DNA of 9,544 bases from an uncultured Candidatus Altimarinota bacterium (GCA_937944175.1 CALDZW010000012.1:1-9544), one strand, 5' to 3'; shown: positions 1 to 8,737, numbered from the stretch's first letter. The notes: a model not told the origin generated them from the letters alone. Translations and numbers: made by a program.

Positions 1-25
1 AGTTTATTATCTATTGTAAAAATAT

Positions 26-2353
26 ATGAGAAAGATACTTGTATGGGTTTTAGTTTGTATTATGTCTATTGGAACAGTTTTTGGTTATACTCCATCAATT
101 GAATTAACAAGTAAGATGGATCTTGCTATTGAAAAGATAGAAAGCGCTATTGATGAACAGTGAGAACATCTAAGAGAAGAAATACTTATAAGATTGAAGG
201 AATACGAGAACAGATATCAAGGAAATCAGAAGGCCTTGTATGTGATAGATTATATATATTCAGGTTTAGATAAAAGTATAGTAGGTGAGAGGCCAAATAT
301 ATTACTGATTATTGCCGATGATATGTGACTTGATGCAAGTCCTGGTTACAATGAAGGTTCAAAAAAACCTAAGATGCTTCATCTGGAACAAATGATTGAT
401 AATGGATTAGTCTATGATAATGTGTGGGCAGCACCTGTTTGTACTCCCACTCGTGCTACTATTATGACAGGAAAGTATGGATACCATACAAATATGCTAG
501 AAGTATGAAATTCACTATCCACAAGTGAGGTAGGGATTCAAAAATTTGTTGATCAACAAACTAACAATGCTTATGATCATGCTGTAGTGGGTAAATGGCA
601 TATAGGGAATAGTGCTGATCACCCAGGTGAAATGTGAGTATGATATTATGCATGATTATTAAGCTGAGGTGTCAAAGATTATTCTAATTGGAATATGACA
701 GAAGCATGAAAAACTACTACAAGCACAAATTATATTACATCTGAGATTACTGATAAAGCTATTTCATGGCTTGATGAAAGAGGTGAGAAACCTTGGTTTT
801 TGTGGCTAGCATACACTGCTCCTCATAGCCCATTTCACCTGCCACCCAAAGATCTGCATACTCAAGATCATTTGAGTGGAGAGGCAAGAGATATGAAGAG
901 AAATGCTCAGGATTACTATATGGCTATGTTAGAATCTCTTGATACTGAGATGTGAAGACTTCTAGATTCAATACCAGAAGAAGAGCTAGAAAATACAGTA
1001 ATAGTGTTTCTATGAGATAATGGAACTCCAGGGAAAGTGGTTCAATATCCTTACAAGAGAGGGAAATCAAAATGAAGCTTGTATCAGGGAGGTATTAATG
1101 TTCCAATGATTGTTTCTGGTTATGGTGTGGATAGAAAATGAGAAAGGGAAGATATGCTTGTTAATACTACAGACCTGTATGCTACCATTGCTGATCTTGC
1201 TCAAACAGGGACAAAGAGCATTTATAATTCAATAAGCTTCAGAGATTCTTTTTCTAGAGATATTTTATGAGAGAGGCAATATGTATATTGAGAATCAGAT
1301 GAGTGATATACCATAAGAGACAATCAGTATAAGCTACTTGTTATTTCTTCATGAGAAGAGATGTATGATCTCGTAAAAGATCCATATGAAAATATTAACT
1401 TACTTGATAAGACTCTTACTTCAGTAGAGCTCACAGCAAAATTACAATTAGAATCAGCATTGAAAGATCTACGTAGCACTGATTCTTGGTCAAATGCACA
1501 GGTAGGTATCAGTAATAATCATCAATCAGATAATGGCAGTAGCCATTCTGGGAATAATTCATGAAATATTTCTTCAAAATCAGGGTATCTATCAGATTAT
1601 ATGATAGATAGTGACATATATTGAACAAAAACAGAAGTTACTCTTGATTCAATCAATAGGACAATGACTACAAATGCACTTCCAAACCATGATACGTGAG
1701 ATTTTCCAGGAAATGGGAACCCACATGGAATCGAAGCTCAATCAAGAAACTATAGCTTTCCGCTTCAACCTAGATATACTTGAACAGCACAATCTGTAAA
1801 AGATCCAATTATTGGAATAAATGGAGTACAATTTTCCCCAGGAACAGCAGAGAGAATTAATTGTCAAAGTGGAGAAGAGTATATAGTGGAGGGATTTCAA
1901 GATATAAGAAACCTTGGGATAGATCATCATAATGCACACGTTCAACCAAACTGAGCCTATCATTATCATGGTATCCCTATTGGACTTATTGATTATACTG
2001 ACACAGACACAAGTGACTTAGTCCATATTGGGTTTGCTAAAGACTGACATCTTGTGTATTATTCCAAAAGTTGAGAATACAAACCGAGTTATAAGTTATC
2101 AACAGTTCCAAGGAAAGGTCAGTCGTGTACTATTACGTGACCATGATCACCAAGCATAGATATAGATTGAACCTCTCCTGATGGTGATCTAACAGGTGAT
2201 TGGTTATATGATAAAGCTATATGAGACTTGGATGAGTGTAATGGAGTAAAAATCAATGGAGAATACATGTATATTGTGACAAAAGAGTTCCCATATGTAG
2301 GGAGATGTCTTATGTGAGAGTATGCTGAAGAAAATAAAAAAAGAAGAAATTAG
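26..2353 (+). CDS. Secreted sulfatase fused to a C-terminal YHYH domain (UGA read as Gly)
   Basis: A 775-residue frame ending in TAG, containing about 28 in-frame TGA codons read as Gly. Residues 1-20 look like a signal peptide (MRKILVWVLVCIMSIGTVFG), so the protein is probably exported. Residues 28-85 form a charged helical extension. The sulfatase domain runs from about 90 to 475: metal-binding DDMG (Asp98, Asp99, UGA-coded Gly101), the CTPTR signature with Cys139 as the expected formylglycine, GKWH (Lys190, His192), His267 in APHSP, LGDN (Asp331, Asn332), the K-G-x-x-x-Q-G-G-I-N-V-P block near 349, and the family-typical YDLVKDPYE near 447. A Ser/Asn/Gly-rich linker (about 487-525) leads to a second domain with the motif AYHYHGIP (YHYH at 645-648). 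The family hydrolyses sulfate esters; the substrate cannot be told. YHYH domains have no settled function. No formylglycine-generating enzyme is in the window. No Shine-Dalgarno precedes the start. Confidence 0.93.
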
Positions 2354-2361
2354 TTTCTTTT

Positions 2362-2396
2362 GAGAAAAAAGACTGGTATTACCAGTCTTTTTTCTC
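2362..2396. terminator. Bidirectional rho-independent terminator between convergent genes
   Basis: A perfect 16-bp inverted repeat (arms 2362-2377 and 2381-2396, 3-base loop). The arms carry six A's on one side and six T's on the other, so either transcript ends in a stable GACTGGT hairpin followed by a U-run. It begins 8 bases after the TAG of the sulfatase gene and serves the minus-strand Bat cluster as well. The TAA of the batC-like gene (2379-2381) sits in the loop and first arm base, so that gene's last codons are part of the stem. Confidence 0.9.
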
Positions 2397-3458
2397 ATTT
2401 GGATTCAAGCTGCTGTTATCAAAGAAGGCATCACCTCAGAAGAATTCTTTGAAATCATCAAATGGATCTTTAGTTGTTTGGTGTTTTTTATTATAATGTT
2501 TTCAAATTTCTCATTGCATCTGCTCTAGTTTTTTTGCTTCTTGTTCTAGTGCCTGCTTTGTATCATCACTGAGTCACTGCTCTGATCATTCTTCTCATTT
2601 TTTTCATTCTTCTCATGATTCGTTAGTTTCTTCTCACTCTTTTCATTGAGTATCTTCAGATTGTTCTCATTGTTCTTCTGATTTTTCTTCTCAAGGAGCT
2701 TCTATGTTTTCAGCATTTTCATCTTCTTTTTTTTCTCAAGATTGAGATTCTCATTGTTCGTTTTTTTGAGAATCACCTTGATCAGATCATTGATCTTTAG
2801 CTGCTTCTCATCACTTTTCTCATTCTTGTCCACTCTCTTTATCTCATGTTTCCTCTCAATCTTTTTGTTGTTGTTCTTGCTTTTTTTTCTCTTCTTCTTC
2901 TTCTTCTTCTTCTTCTTTACGTTTTTTTTCTTCCTGTTTTTTTTGTTCCTCTTGTTGTTTTTTTAGCTCTTCTTTTTTCTGCTTCTCTTCTTCTTGCTTT
3001 TTCTTTTCATCTTCTTTCTTTTGTTCTTCTAACTTTTTTTTGAGTTCAGCAATTCTGAGTTGTTCCTGGACATATTTGAGATTTTTTTGTGTATATTCGT
3101 CTACAGTGATCTCAAGTCCTTTTTGGTAAGAATCAATTGACTGTTTCAACAAGCTGATTTGTTCTATAGGATTTTTTTCAGAAGCTCTAAAAAATGCATT
3201 TCCCATATTATGATATGAAGAAAAATGAATTTCTTTCTCTAAGTCTTTTTTTTGCAGAACTCAACTAAAGCTTGCAATACTATTTATATATTCTCAGTCT
3301 GTAACCTCTCAGGTAGCATGATTGTAGAGTCACTTGTTATTAGTTGCTTGTGAATAGTTTCAAGAAACATTGGCTATGTAGTTACTAATATTTACAAAAT
3401 TTATCCCTACAAATATTATAGAAGTGATTGCTCAGAAAATGATATATGTCTTGTTCAT
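2379..3458 (-). CDS. BatC-like TPR protein with long Glu/Lys and Gly/Glu/Gln low-complexity tail
   Basis: A 359-residue frame using table 25, last gene of the Bat cluster. Residues 5-23 are a hydrophobic signal or membrane anchor. Residues about 75-140 hold a TPR-like helical pair with SYHNMGNAFFR followed by a second helix, matching the 'YNLGNALY' pattern of BatC/TPR proteins in Bat operons. Residues about 140-205 are an almost pure Glu/Lys/Gln helix, including nine consecutive Glu (182-190). Residues 206-310 are acidic and rich in Gly, Gln and Ser, with about 20 glycines written TGA, so standard-code annotation would end the gene near 2856. The C terminus is different, with an aromatic segment (DPFDDFKEFF, then AFFD). 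The TPR part probably scaffolds the Bat membrane complex, and the tail may be a flexible spacer or binding arm; this is inference. The start at 3458 is the only one that includes the hydrophobic N terminus. It lies 82 bases after batB. Confidence 0.85.
2889..2915 (-). repeat. In-frame GAA/GAG trinucleotide run (nine Glu codons)
   Basis: Eight GAA codons plus one GAG, read on the minus strand, encode Glu182-190 of the batC-like gene. The run sits inside a much longer purine-rich stretch of the coding strand (roughly 2420-3060, so T/C-rich on the plus strand). Slippage would add or remove Glu residues without shifting frame. Confidence 0.8.
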
Positions 3459-3493
3459 AGTTTACAATTAGATATAAAAAAACAATATTTCTT

Positions 3494-3531
3494 TCTCTTG
3501 TAAAGAGAGAGATGCCGGCAGGCAGAGAGAG
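3494..3531. repeat. GC-rich palindrome and small hairpin between batB and the batC-like gene
   Basis: The 82-base gap 3459-3540 holds two structures. One is the 8-bp palindrome TGCCGGCA (3513-3520) with a further GGCA at 3521-3524, flanked on both sides by AG-repeats; this is a GC island in very AT-rich DNA. The other is a perfect 6-bp stem (3494-3499 with 3503-3508, 3-base loop) which, on the minus strand, lies about 10 bases before a seven-T run. The second could act as a weak attenuator ahead of the batC-like gene. Function is not demonstrated. Confidence 0.45.
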
Positions 3532-3540
3532 TTATGGAAA

Positions 3541-4560
3541 TTATTTTTTAGGCTGAGGTGAATATAAAAGTCAGAAAAGGAAGCAGAGAAGCGCAAGAAT
3601 AGCAAGCCATCTTGAAGCATCTTTTTTCTCTCCAGAGCTATGAAGAGTTAGCGCTTTTTTTTCAAGAGATTCAAGATTTTTTTCTATTTTTTTTCAAGAA
3701 TTGAGATTGTCTATAGTAATATATGGTCCATTAATTGCTTGTGCTACATCCTTGAGAAGAGCAGAGTTGAGTTTTGTAACTACCTCTTTTCATTGGTATT
3801 TCTGGAATCGTATTCTTCAAAATCTATCTCTTCCATCAGGAATCTTTGCTCAGGATTTTTTCCCTACACCAATTACCATAGTAGAAAGAGGCTTATTCTG
3901 GAGAGTTTTTTTGATGTAATCAAGATCAACTCTATCACCTTCATCTCATCAATCAGAGAGTAAGATAAGTGCTTTTGAACGTTCTTCATCAGTATTTTGT
4001 ACTCAAACAAATAATCTCTGAATTCCAAGCTCAATAGCTTTCTCTAAATTTGTTCATTGAACAGAAAGATTAGTATAGTCAATCCCTTCTAGAAACGTAA
4101 GGAAGGTTGAATGGTCTGTCGTGAGTGGGGAAGCACTCACTGCATCTCAAGCAAAAATTACCAGTCAGTACCTGTTTTCTGGATGTGCAATTATGTAATC
4201 ACTTAAGAGTTCTTTAGTATAATCTAATCTAGAAATATAGTACTCATCATTTTGATAATCAAGGGAGTTCATAGATTTTGAAACATCAAGAACAAATGCT
4301 ATATCAACTCAGTTTCAACTTTTATCTGATGAAGACTTACTTGTATATTGGATGGTAAATATTCCAAGAGTAATAAGAATGAGACTTGTAAAATAAGCAA
4401 TATATTTTGTATAGATTGAGTTATCTTTTCAAAATAACAGGGAGTATTTTTGAGCTAACAATTTTCGCTGAGTATAAAATTTCCATCATAAAATTCACAT
4501 CCCTCAGACAATAATGAGAAAGATGATAACAGTGACAATGGTAAGATTTTCTATATTCAT
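3541..4560 (-). CDS. batB: BatB-like membrane-anchored von Willebrand A domain protein
   Basis: A 339-residue protein. Membrane segments are near 5-27 and 53-71, a VWA domain spans about 84-285, and a third segment lies at 318-333 just before a short tail (SPQPKK). The metal-ion-dependent adhesion site is complete: DVSKS (Asp92, Ser94, Ser96), Thr170 in VQGTN, and Asp203 in LLSDGGDEGD, where both Gly residues are UGA-coded. The layout of two N-terminal helices, a periplasmic VWA domain and a C-terminal helix is that of BatA/BatB proteins. Its place after BatA favours BatB, though the two are close paralogs and the letter is by position. Its ATG follows the batA stop by 9 bases with no Shine-Dalgarno, which suggests translational coupling. 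Confidence 0.88.
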
Positions 4561-4569
4561 ATACAGGGG

Positions 4570-5637
4570 TTATATTCTAGTTTTTCTAGTAAGTAAGAAG
4601 AAATATATTCATAATAATATGACTAATACATATATGAATGGACTATAAAAAGGACTATAACGTTTTATGACGGTAACTTCAATATCATTTTTTTCTAATT
4701 CTCAGAGTTTTTGAAATATTTTATCAAGGCTTTGATTATCTGTAGCCCTAAAAAAGTATCATCAAGTAATTTCTGCTACTTCTTTTAATGCTTTGGTATT
4801 GAGTGGAGGGATACGTGCTTTTTGAGGAAAAATTCCATTATTAAAGACAATTTCTCAACCTTCTTTACTTCCTATTCATAGGGGATATACAGTGATATCA
4901 TGTTCTTTTAGAAGCTTGCTGGTAATTATTGGATCTACTCACCTATTAGCATCTCCATCAGTTAAGAGAATAATGACTTTTTTTCTTTTTTCAGAGTCTT
5001 TCTTTTTTTCAATTTTTTCCTTTTTTTTATCATCAGACAGAGTATTTTTTTCAGTTTTTTCAAACATGTTTTTACTCATAAGTAGAGCATCTCATATAGC
5101 AGTACCATCAAGACCAGGAACATTTTGACTGAGAGAATCAGTTGAAAGCAGAGTGATTGATTCTTTTAATATATTATAATCGAAAGTAAGAGGGACACTT
5201 GAGATTGGTTTTCAGGCAAACATAATGAGACCAACTCTATTAGTTGTTTGTTTTTCAATGAATCAGAGAAGTGCTTCTTGAGCCTTTTTTATTCTTGATG
5301 GCTGTAAATCAGTTGCTTCCATTGATTTGGAGATATCAAGTGCGAGCACAATATCTATACCATTTTTGGTTACTTTTTGTTTATGATTTGGTATATGGGG
5401 ATTTGCAAGAAGAAGTATAAACACAAGAAGTATCATACTTATAAGCCCAATATGAATAGAGAAATATTTTTTACTTGTTCAAAAAGCATGTTCTATATCA
5501 GTAATAATATTTTTATTCAGAACTAAATATTTCTGTCTTTTCAAGAAAAAATAAATAATTACTGGAACAAAAATAATACTCACAAAAAATAAAGGAGAGA
5601 GGAAGTATATTCAAAAGATGTGCAGTTCTTCTTGCAT
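4570..5637 (-). CDS. batA: BatA-like membrane-anchored von Willebrand A domain protein
   Basis: A 355-residue protein with membrane segments near 8-32, 60-78 and 332-350 and a VWA domain at about 93-315. The strongest identification is IDIVLALDISKSM followed by EATDLQPSRIKKA, the classic BatA signature. The MIDAS is intact: Asp101, Ser103, Ser105, Thr179 (in DGTAIGDAL) and Asp227 (LLTDGDANRG). A Lys/Glu-rich insert at about 193-220 precedes the strand holding Asp227 and is longer than I would expect for the family. In-frame TGA codons give structural glycines such as those in MFAG and EITGGYFF. The start at 5637 gives the first membrane helix and lies 5 bases after the stop of the BatD-like gene. 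VWA domains bind protein partners through a metal ion; here the likely partners are the other Bat proteins and the MoxR/DUF58 pair. Confidence 0.92.
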
Positions 5638-5642
5638 GTTTA

Positions 5643-6671
5643 TTAGAGGAGAGTACTTTTTAAATCAGATATAATTTTTTTTCTTTCTTCTATAGAATCA
5701 GGAATTTTGCTATATTCTGGAAAATAAATTTGGGCATAGCTTTTGAGTATTTCTTTTTCTTCAGGAATGGTTCTTTGAAGCTGGGTGAAACTTGTACTTG
5801 CTGCAACATTTCAGAATTTGTCTCATAAAAATTTTCTAAATATCTTTGTAGCTTCACTATAAAATAGATCTTTTTTACTCTCAATATGATTTTTTTCAAG
5901 ATCACTAATGAGCTGACTATAGTTAACTACTTCTTTTTTTACTACTGTATTTATAGGCTGAGGACCAGTTATTTTTTTTGAATTATATATTTGTAGGTAG
6001 TGTTCTAATACTTTGTAGAAGGCAAGTGCAAGAAATGCAAAGAATAAAAATATGAGTGAATTTTTTGAAATAAGAGATCAATACAGATATCATTTCTCTG
6101 GATAAATATCTTTCATGACTTCTCCGTCAACTCAGAGGATCTCCTTTGGAGTAAGAGAACCACTAGATGAATCTAACACTATATTATCAATATTATTTTC
6201 TTCTTCATCATCATTTGCAGGTGTTGGGGCAAGTTGTCAGGTATTTTTTTTGAAAGTATTGAGAGAGTTATTTACCATTATTCGTTCTCCTGTGATAGTG
6301 AGCTCAAGTACTTTTGAACTAATAGTTCCAGAACTTCATTGAACAGTAACAGGTCATAAACTAAATGTTCATGCTTCTTCAGCTAGCAAAGTAAGCTGGA
6401 GATCAAATATTGAAGTTTGAGATCAGTTGATAATTGAAGTACGTTGGGATTGCCTTTTTCATACTACTTGAAAATTATCAATTCAGTTGATAGAAACATC
6501 TGATCCAATCCTTTCATCAGACTGAATACTTATTTCTACTTGAATAGTATCATCTATATGATAGTCAGTTTTTTGAGTAGAAAAATCAATAGAAGTAGCT
6601 GCAAAAATACTTATTCAACTAAGAATAAATATTCAACATGTAATAATAATGTAATATAGGAGTTTCTTCAT
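5643..6671 (-). CDS. BatD-like (oxygen tolerance family) membrane protein
   Basis: A 342-residue protein with a signal peptide (about 1-25, ending SIFAA), a beta-rich extracytoplasmic part (26-200), one membrane helix (about 205-222) and a mostly helical cytoplasmic part (223-342). The segment around 97-128, with F-S-L-G-P-V-T-V then S-S-G-T-I-S-S-K-V-L-E-L-T-I, matches the recurrent BatD beta-sandwich pattern in which an 'F.l.P' strand is followed by 'S.pl.l.V'. Family BatD proteins are usually longer with several such repeats, so this is a short, minimal version. Position between DUF58 and BatA supports the call. An acidic linker (DDEEENN, 154-160) precedes the helix. The gene starts 2 bases after the DUF58 stop. 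Other envelope beta-sandwich proteins cannot be excluded on sequence alone. Confidence 0.72.
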
Positions 6672-6673
6672 AA

Positions 6674-7531
6674 TTAATGTTTATAGTTCATAAAGAATTT
6701 ATAGAAAACTAAAAATATATCATCGGTATCAGAAATATTAAGAGAGCTTATATTTTTTGTTCCAAGAGTTTTCTTGGTATGCTCTATTTTTTTTTGTCTT
6801 AGCTCTATATACTTCTTCTTTTTAGTATCTTTTTGCTTTGTAATTCACAAAAATCATGCAAATAGCTTTTTTGAAAATCCATTTCAATAGGATATATCTA
6901 TTTCTTCACTTATAAGATTATTCTCAAAATCATCAGAGATACTCAGGTAGATAATCTCATTATATGTGTTTAGATACGTGATTTCAGAATGTTGAGGTAT
7001 GATAGAGTCACTCAGTATAAAAATAAGATTATTCTTACAGTGAAGATTTTTGAGTGGAATATGTTTGCTTTGAACATGGTAGTCAAGTGGCTGTTCTAGA
7101 ATTTTTAATATACGAATAATGGTTTCTTCTCATTTTGAAAATTCAATAAAGATTGACCTGTGAGTATCAAAAGTAATGTATCCACCAATTGAAAGTCAAT
7201 GACTAATTGAGCATTGCGCTAGGAGAAAAAATATTTCTTCGAGAGTTTGTTGTTTCGTTTTATACTTACTTCAAAAAGATAAACTATCAGTCAGTTGAAT
7301 ATAGAAAAGGACATTGAGATCTTTTTCTTCTTCATAGTTTTTTACATGAACACTCCCAAGTTTTGCTGTGGTTTTCCAATCAATACTTTTAATACTGTCA
7401 CCTGGAATATATTCTCTCAGACTTTCAAACTCAACTCAGAGTCATTTAAAAGCACTATTAAAAGACCCCATAAAGTTTCCATTGAGTTTTTTCTTAATAC
7501 TTATTTCGAGTTCTTTATATCTTGAGTTCAT
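6674..7531 (-). CDS. DUF58 domain protein of the MoxR/Bat cluster
   Basis: A 285-residue soluble protein. Residues 30-70 carry the defining DUF58 block: GLGVEFESLREYIPGDSIKS, then IDWKTTAKLGSVHVKNYEEE. DUF58 proteins are encoded next to MoxR ATPases and have a degenerate VWA-like fold after this block. Here the segment that normally reads D-x-S-x-S-M-x-F-G-S appears as Q-L-T-D-S-L-S-F-G-S (79-88), so the metal-site Asp and first Ser seem lost while FGS is kept. No membrane helix is evident, which suits a cytoplasmic partner of MoxR. Residues about 205-265 are Lys-rich. The gene lies 2 bases after the moxR stop and 2 bases before the BatD-like start. The family call is secure; the biochemical role is unknown. 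Confidence 0.88.
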
Positions 7532-7533
7532 AT

Positions 7534-8493
7534 TTATTGTATTTCTACAGATTTCAAAATATCAGCTACTATTGATTCACTGCTAACGTTTTCAGCAATA
7601 GCTTCATAATTTCTCACGAGCCTATGAGAGAGAACCTGACTTGCAATTTCTTGTACATCTTCTGGAATGACAAAGTCTCTTTTATTAAGAAATGCTACTG
7701 CTCTGGCAGCCTTAAGAAGTGAGATACTTCATCTAGGGGAGACTCAATATGAGAGATATGCATGAGAAGCTCTAGTGGCTTCTACAATGCTAGTTATATA
7801 TCCAATAATATTTTCACCACAGTGAATAGAATTCACACTTTTTTGAATTTCTAGCAACTCTTCTCTATTCATAACTTGCTGAATGTCTCCATGTTCAATA
7901 GAATCAAGTTTTTGTAAAATCTCTTGTTCTTCATCTATACTCGGGTACAAAACCATACTTTTCATCATAAAACGATCAAGCTCAGCTTCTGGAAGTTTGT
8001 ATGTTCCTGATTGTTCAATTGGGTTTTGAGTAGCCAGAACTATAAATGGCATATCGAGGTGATAGGTTTCATCTCAAATGGTAATTTGTTTTTCTGCCAT
8101 GGCTTCTAGAAGTGCTGACTGAACTTTTGATGGAGCTCTGTTGATTTCATCAGCCAATAAAAAGTGAGTAAAAATTGGTCATTTTTTTGTTTCAAAACTA
8201 CTCCTTACTTGGTTATAGATTTGAGTTCAAATTAAATCACTTGGAAGGAGATCAGGAGTAAATTGTACTCTCTTGAAATCTAGAGCAATACTTTTAGAAA
8301 GAGTTTCAATAGCAAGAGTCTTTGCTACTCAAGGAACTCATTCTAAAAGGACATGTCATCCAGTAATTAGTCCAATAATAATATCTTGTACAAGACCTTT
8401 TTGTCCTACTACTTTTTTATGCACTTCTTGTATAACTTTTTCAATGAGCTCTTGCTGTCTGAGAATATCTTCATTAGTAGTTGTATGTTCCAT
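7534..8493 (-). CDS. MoxR-family AAA+ ATPase
   Basis: A 319-residue protein of usual MoxR length. Motifs in order: VVGQ (28-31), Walker A GVPGVAKT (52-59), Walker B LLADEINRAP (Asp115, Glu116), sensor 1 LATQNP (153-158), the LPEAELDRF segment with Arg174 (167-175), and sensor 2 GVSPRGS with Arg254. Gly52 and Gly55 of the P-loop and Gly250 of sensor 2 are all written TGA, which is direct support for table 25. MoxR ATPases act as chaperone-like remodelling factors, typically on VWA-containing proteins, and here drive a Bat/DUF58 complex in the cytoplasm. It is the first gene of the cluster. ATG at 8493 is preceded only by A/T-rich sequence. A TATAAT box about 50 bases upstream could be its promoter. 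Confidence 0.95.
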
Positions 8494-8544
8494 TTTGTTC
8501 TATTTATTTTGTAATGTAAAATATATGAATTATTACAGACCTCA

Positions 8545-8550
8545 ATTATA
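8545..8550 (-). promoter_or_regulatory. Candidate -10 box for the moxR-bat operon
   Basis: TATAAT reads on the minus strand 51 bases before the moxR ATG, giving a leader of roughly 45 bases. At 17-base spacing the -35 position reads CTAGAA, a poor match, so the assignment rests on the -10 box and on lying just upstream of the first operon gene. The rest of 8494-8737 is AT-rich with several AAAAATATTTTT-like tracts. Confidence 0.35.
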
Positions 8551-8592
8551 GAGAGAAAAAAATATTTTTCTAGTCTAATAGTGAAAAATCTG

Positions 8593-8621
8593 TTGACCAA
8601 AAAATATTTTTTTAGTATAAA
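8593..8621 (+). promoter_or_regulatory. Sigma-70-like promoter facing ssb on the opposite strand
   Basis: TTGACC (8593-8598), a 17-base spacer, then TATAAA (8616-8621). This is the best -35/-10 pair in the 8494-8737 gap, but it points away from moxR and toward the 3' end of ssb. No plus-strand gene follows, so it would drive an antisense or small RNA, or it is a chance match in AT-rich DNA. Confidence 0.3.
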
Positions 8622-8683
8622 TATTTTTTGATATTTATAGAAGTATAAGAGAGTATCTTAAGAAAAAATTAAGAATCTGTTTT

Positions 8684-8716
8684 AAAAAAAATAGGGTACG
8701 AATGGATTCGTACCCT
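8684..8716 (-). terminator. Rho-independent terminator of ssb
   Basis: A perfect 11-bp stem (arms 8693-8703 and 8706-8716, sequence AGGGTACGAAT and its complement) lies 22 bases past the ssb stop codon. On the minus strand it is followed by one A and then eight T's (8691-8684), the standard intrinsic terminator layout. The plus strand has no T-run after the stem, so it is expected to act in the ssb direction only. Confidence 0.88.
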
Positions 8717-8737
8717 GCAGGTATTTATAATATTTTT

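Noticed and set aside
1742..1969. A 75-residue minus-strand open frame
   Set aside because: It is antisense to the YHYH domain, which carries a recognisable motif on the plus strand.
26..2353. Sulfatase region as a decayed pseudogene with many stops, or UGA as selenocysteine or tryptophan
   Set aside because: Only TGA interrupts the frame, never TAA or TAG; the TGA sites match conserved glycines, Trp is already encoded by TGG, and about 28 selenocysteines in one protein is not credible.
2889..2915. TTC repeat as a CRISPR or other regulatory array
   Set aside because: It is a simple triplet run in phase with a Glu tract; there are no spacers or repeat units of CRISPR length.
2742..3043. Plus-strand open frames rich in Phe and Leu that look like membrane proteins
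   Set aside because: They are the complement of the Glu/Lys codons of the batC-like gene; the poly-Phe/Leu content comes from TTC/TTT on the opposite strand.
5690..5905. A 71-residue minus-strand open frame
   Set aside because: It is in a different frame from the 342-residue BatD-like gene covering the same bases and has no family features.
8409..8600. A 63-residue minus-strand open frame overlapping the moxR start
   Set aside because: Out of frame with moxR, overlaps its first 85 bases, and has Lys/Ile-rich composition expected from AT-rich non-coding DNA.
8656..8674. Hairpin TCTTAA/TTAAGA as a second terminator
   Set aside because: Six A/T-rich base pairs with no GC core and no following T-run; too weak compared with the 11-bp stem beside it.
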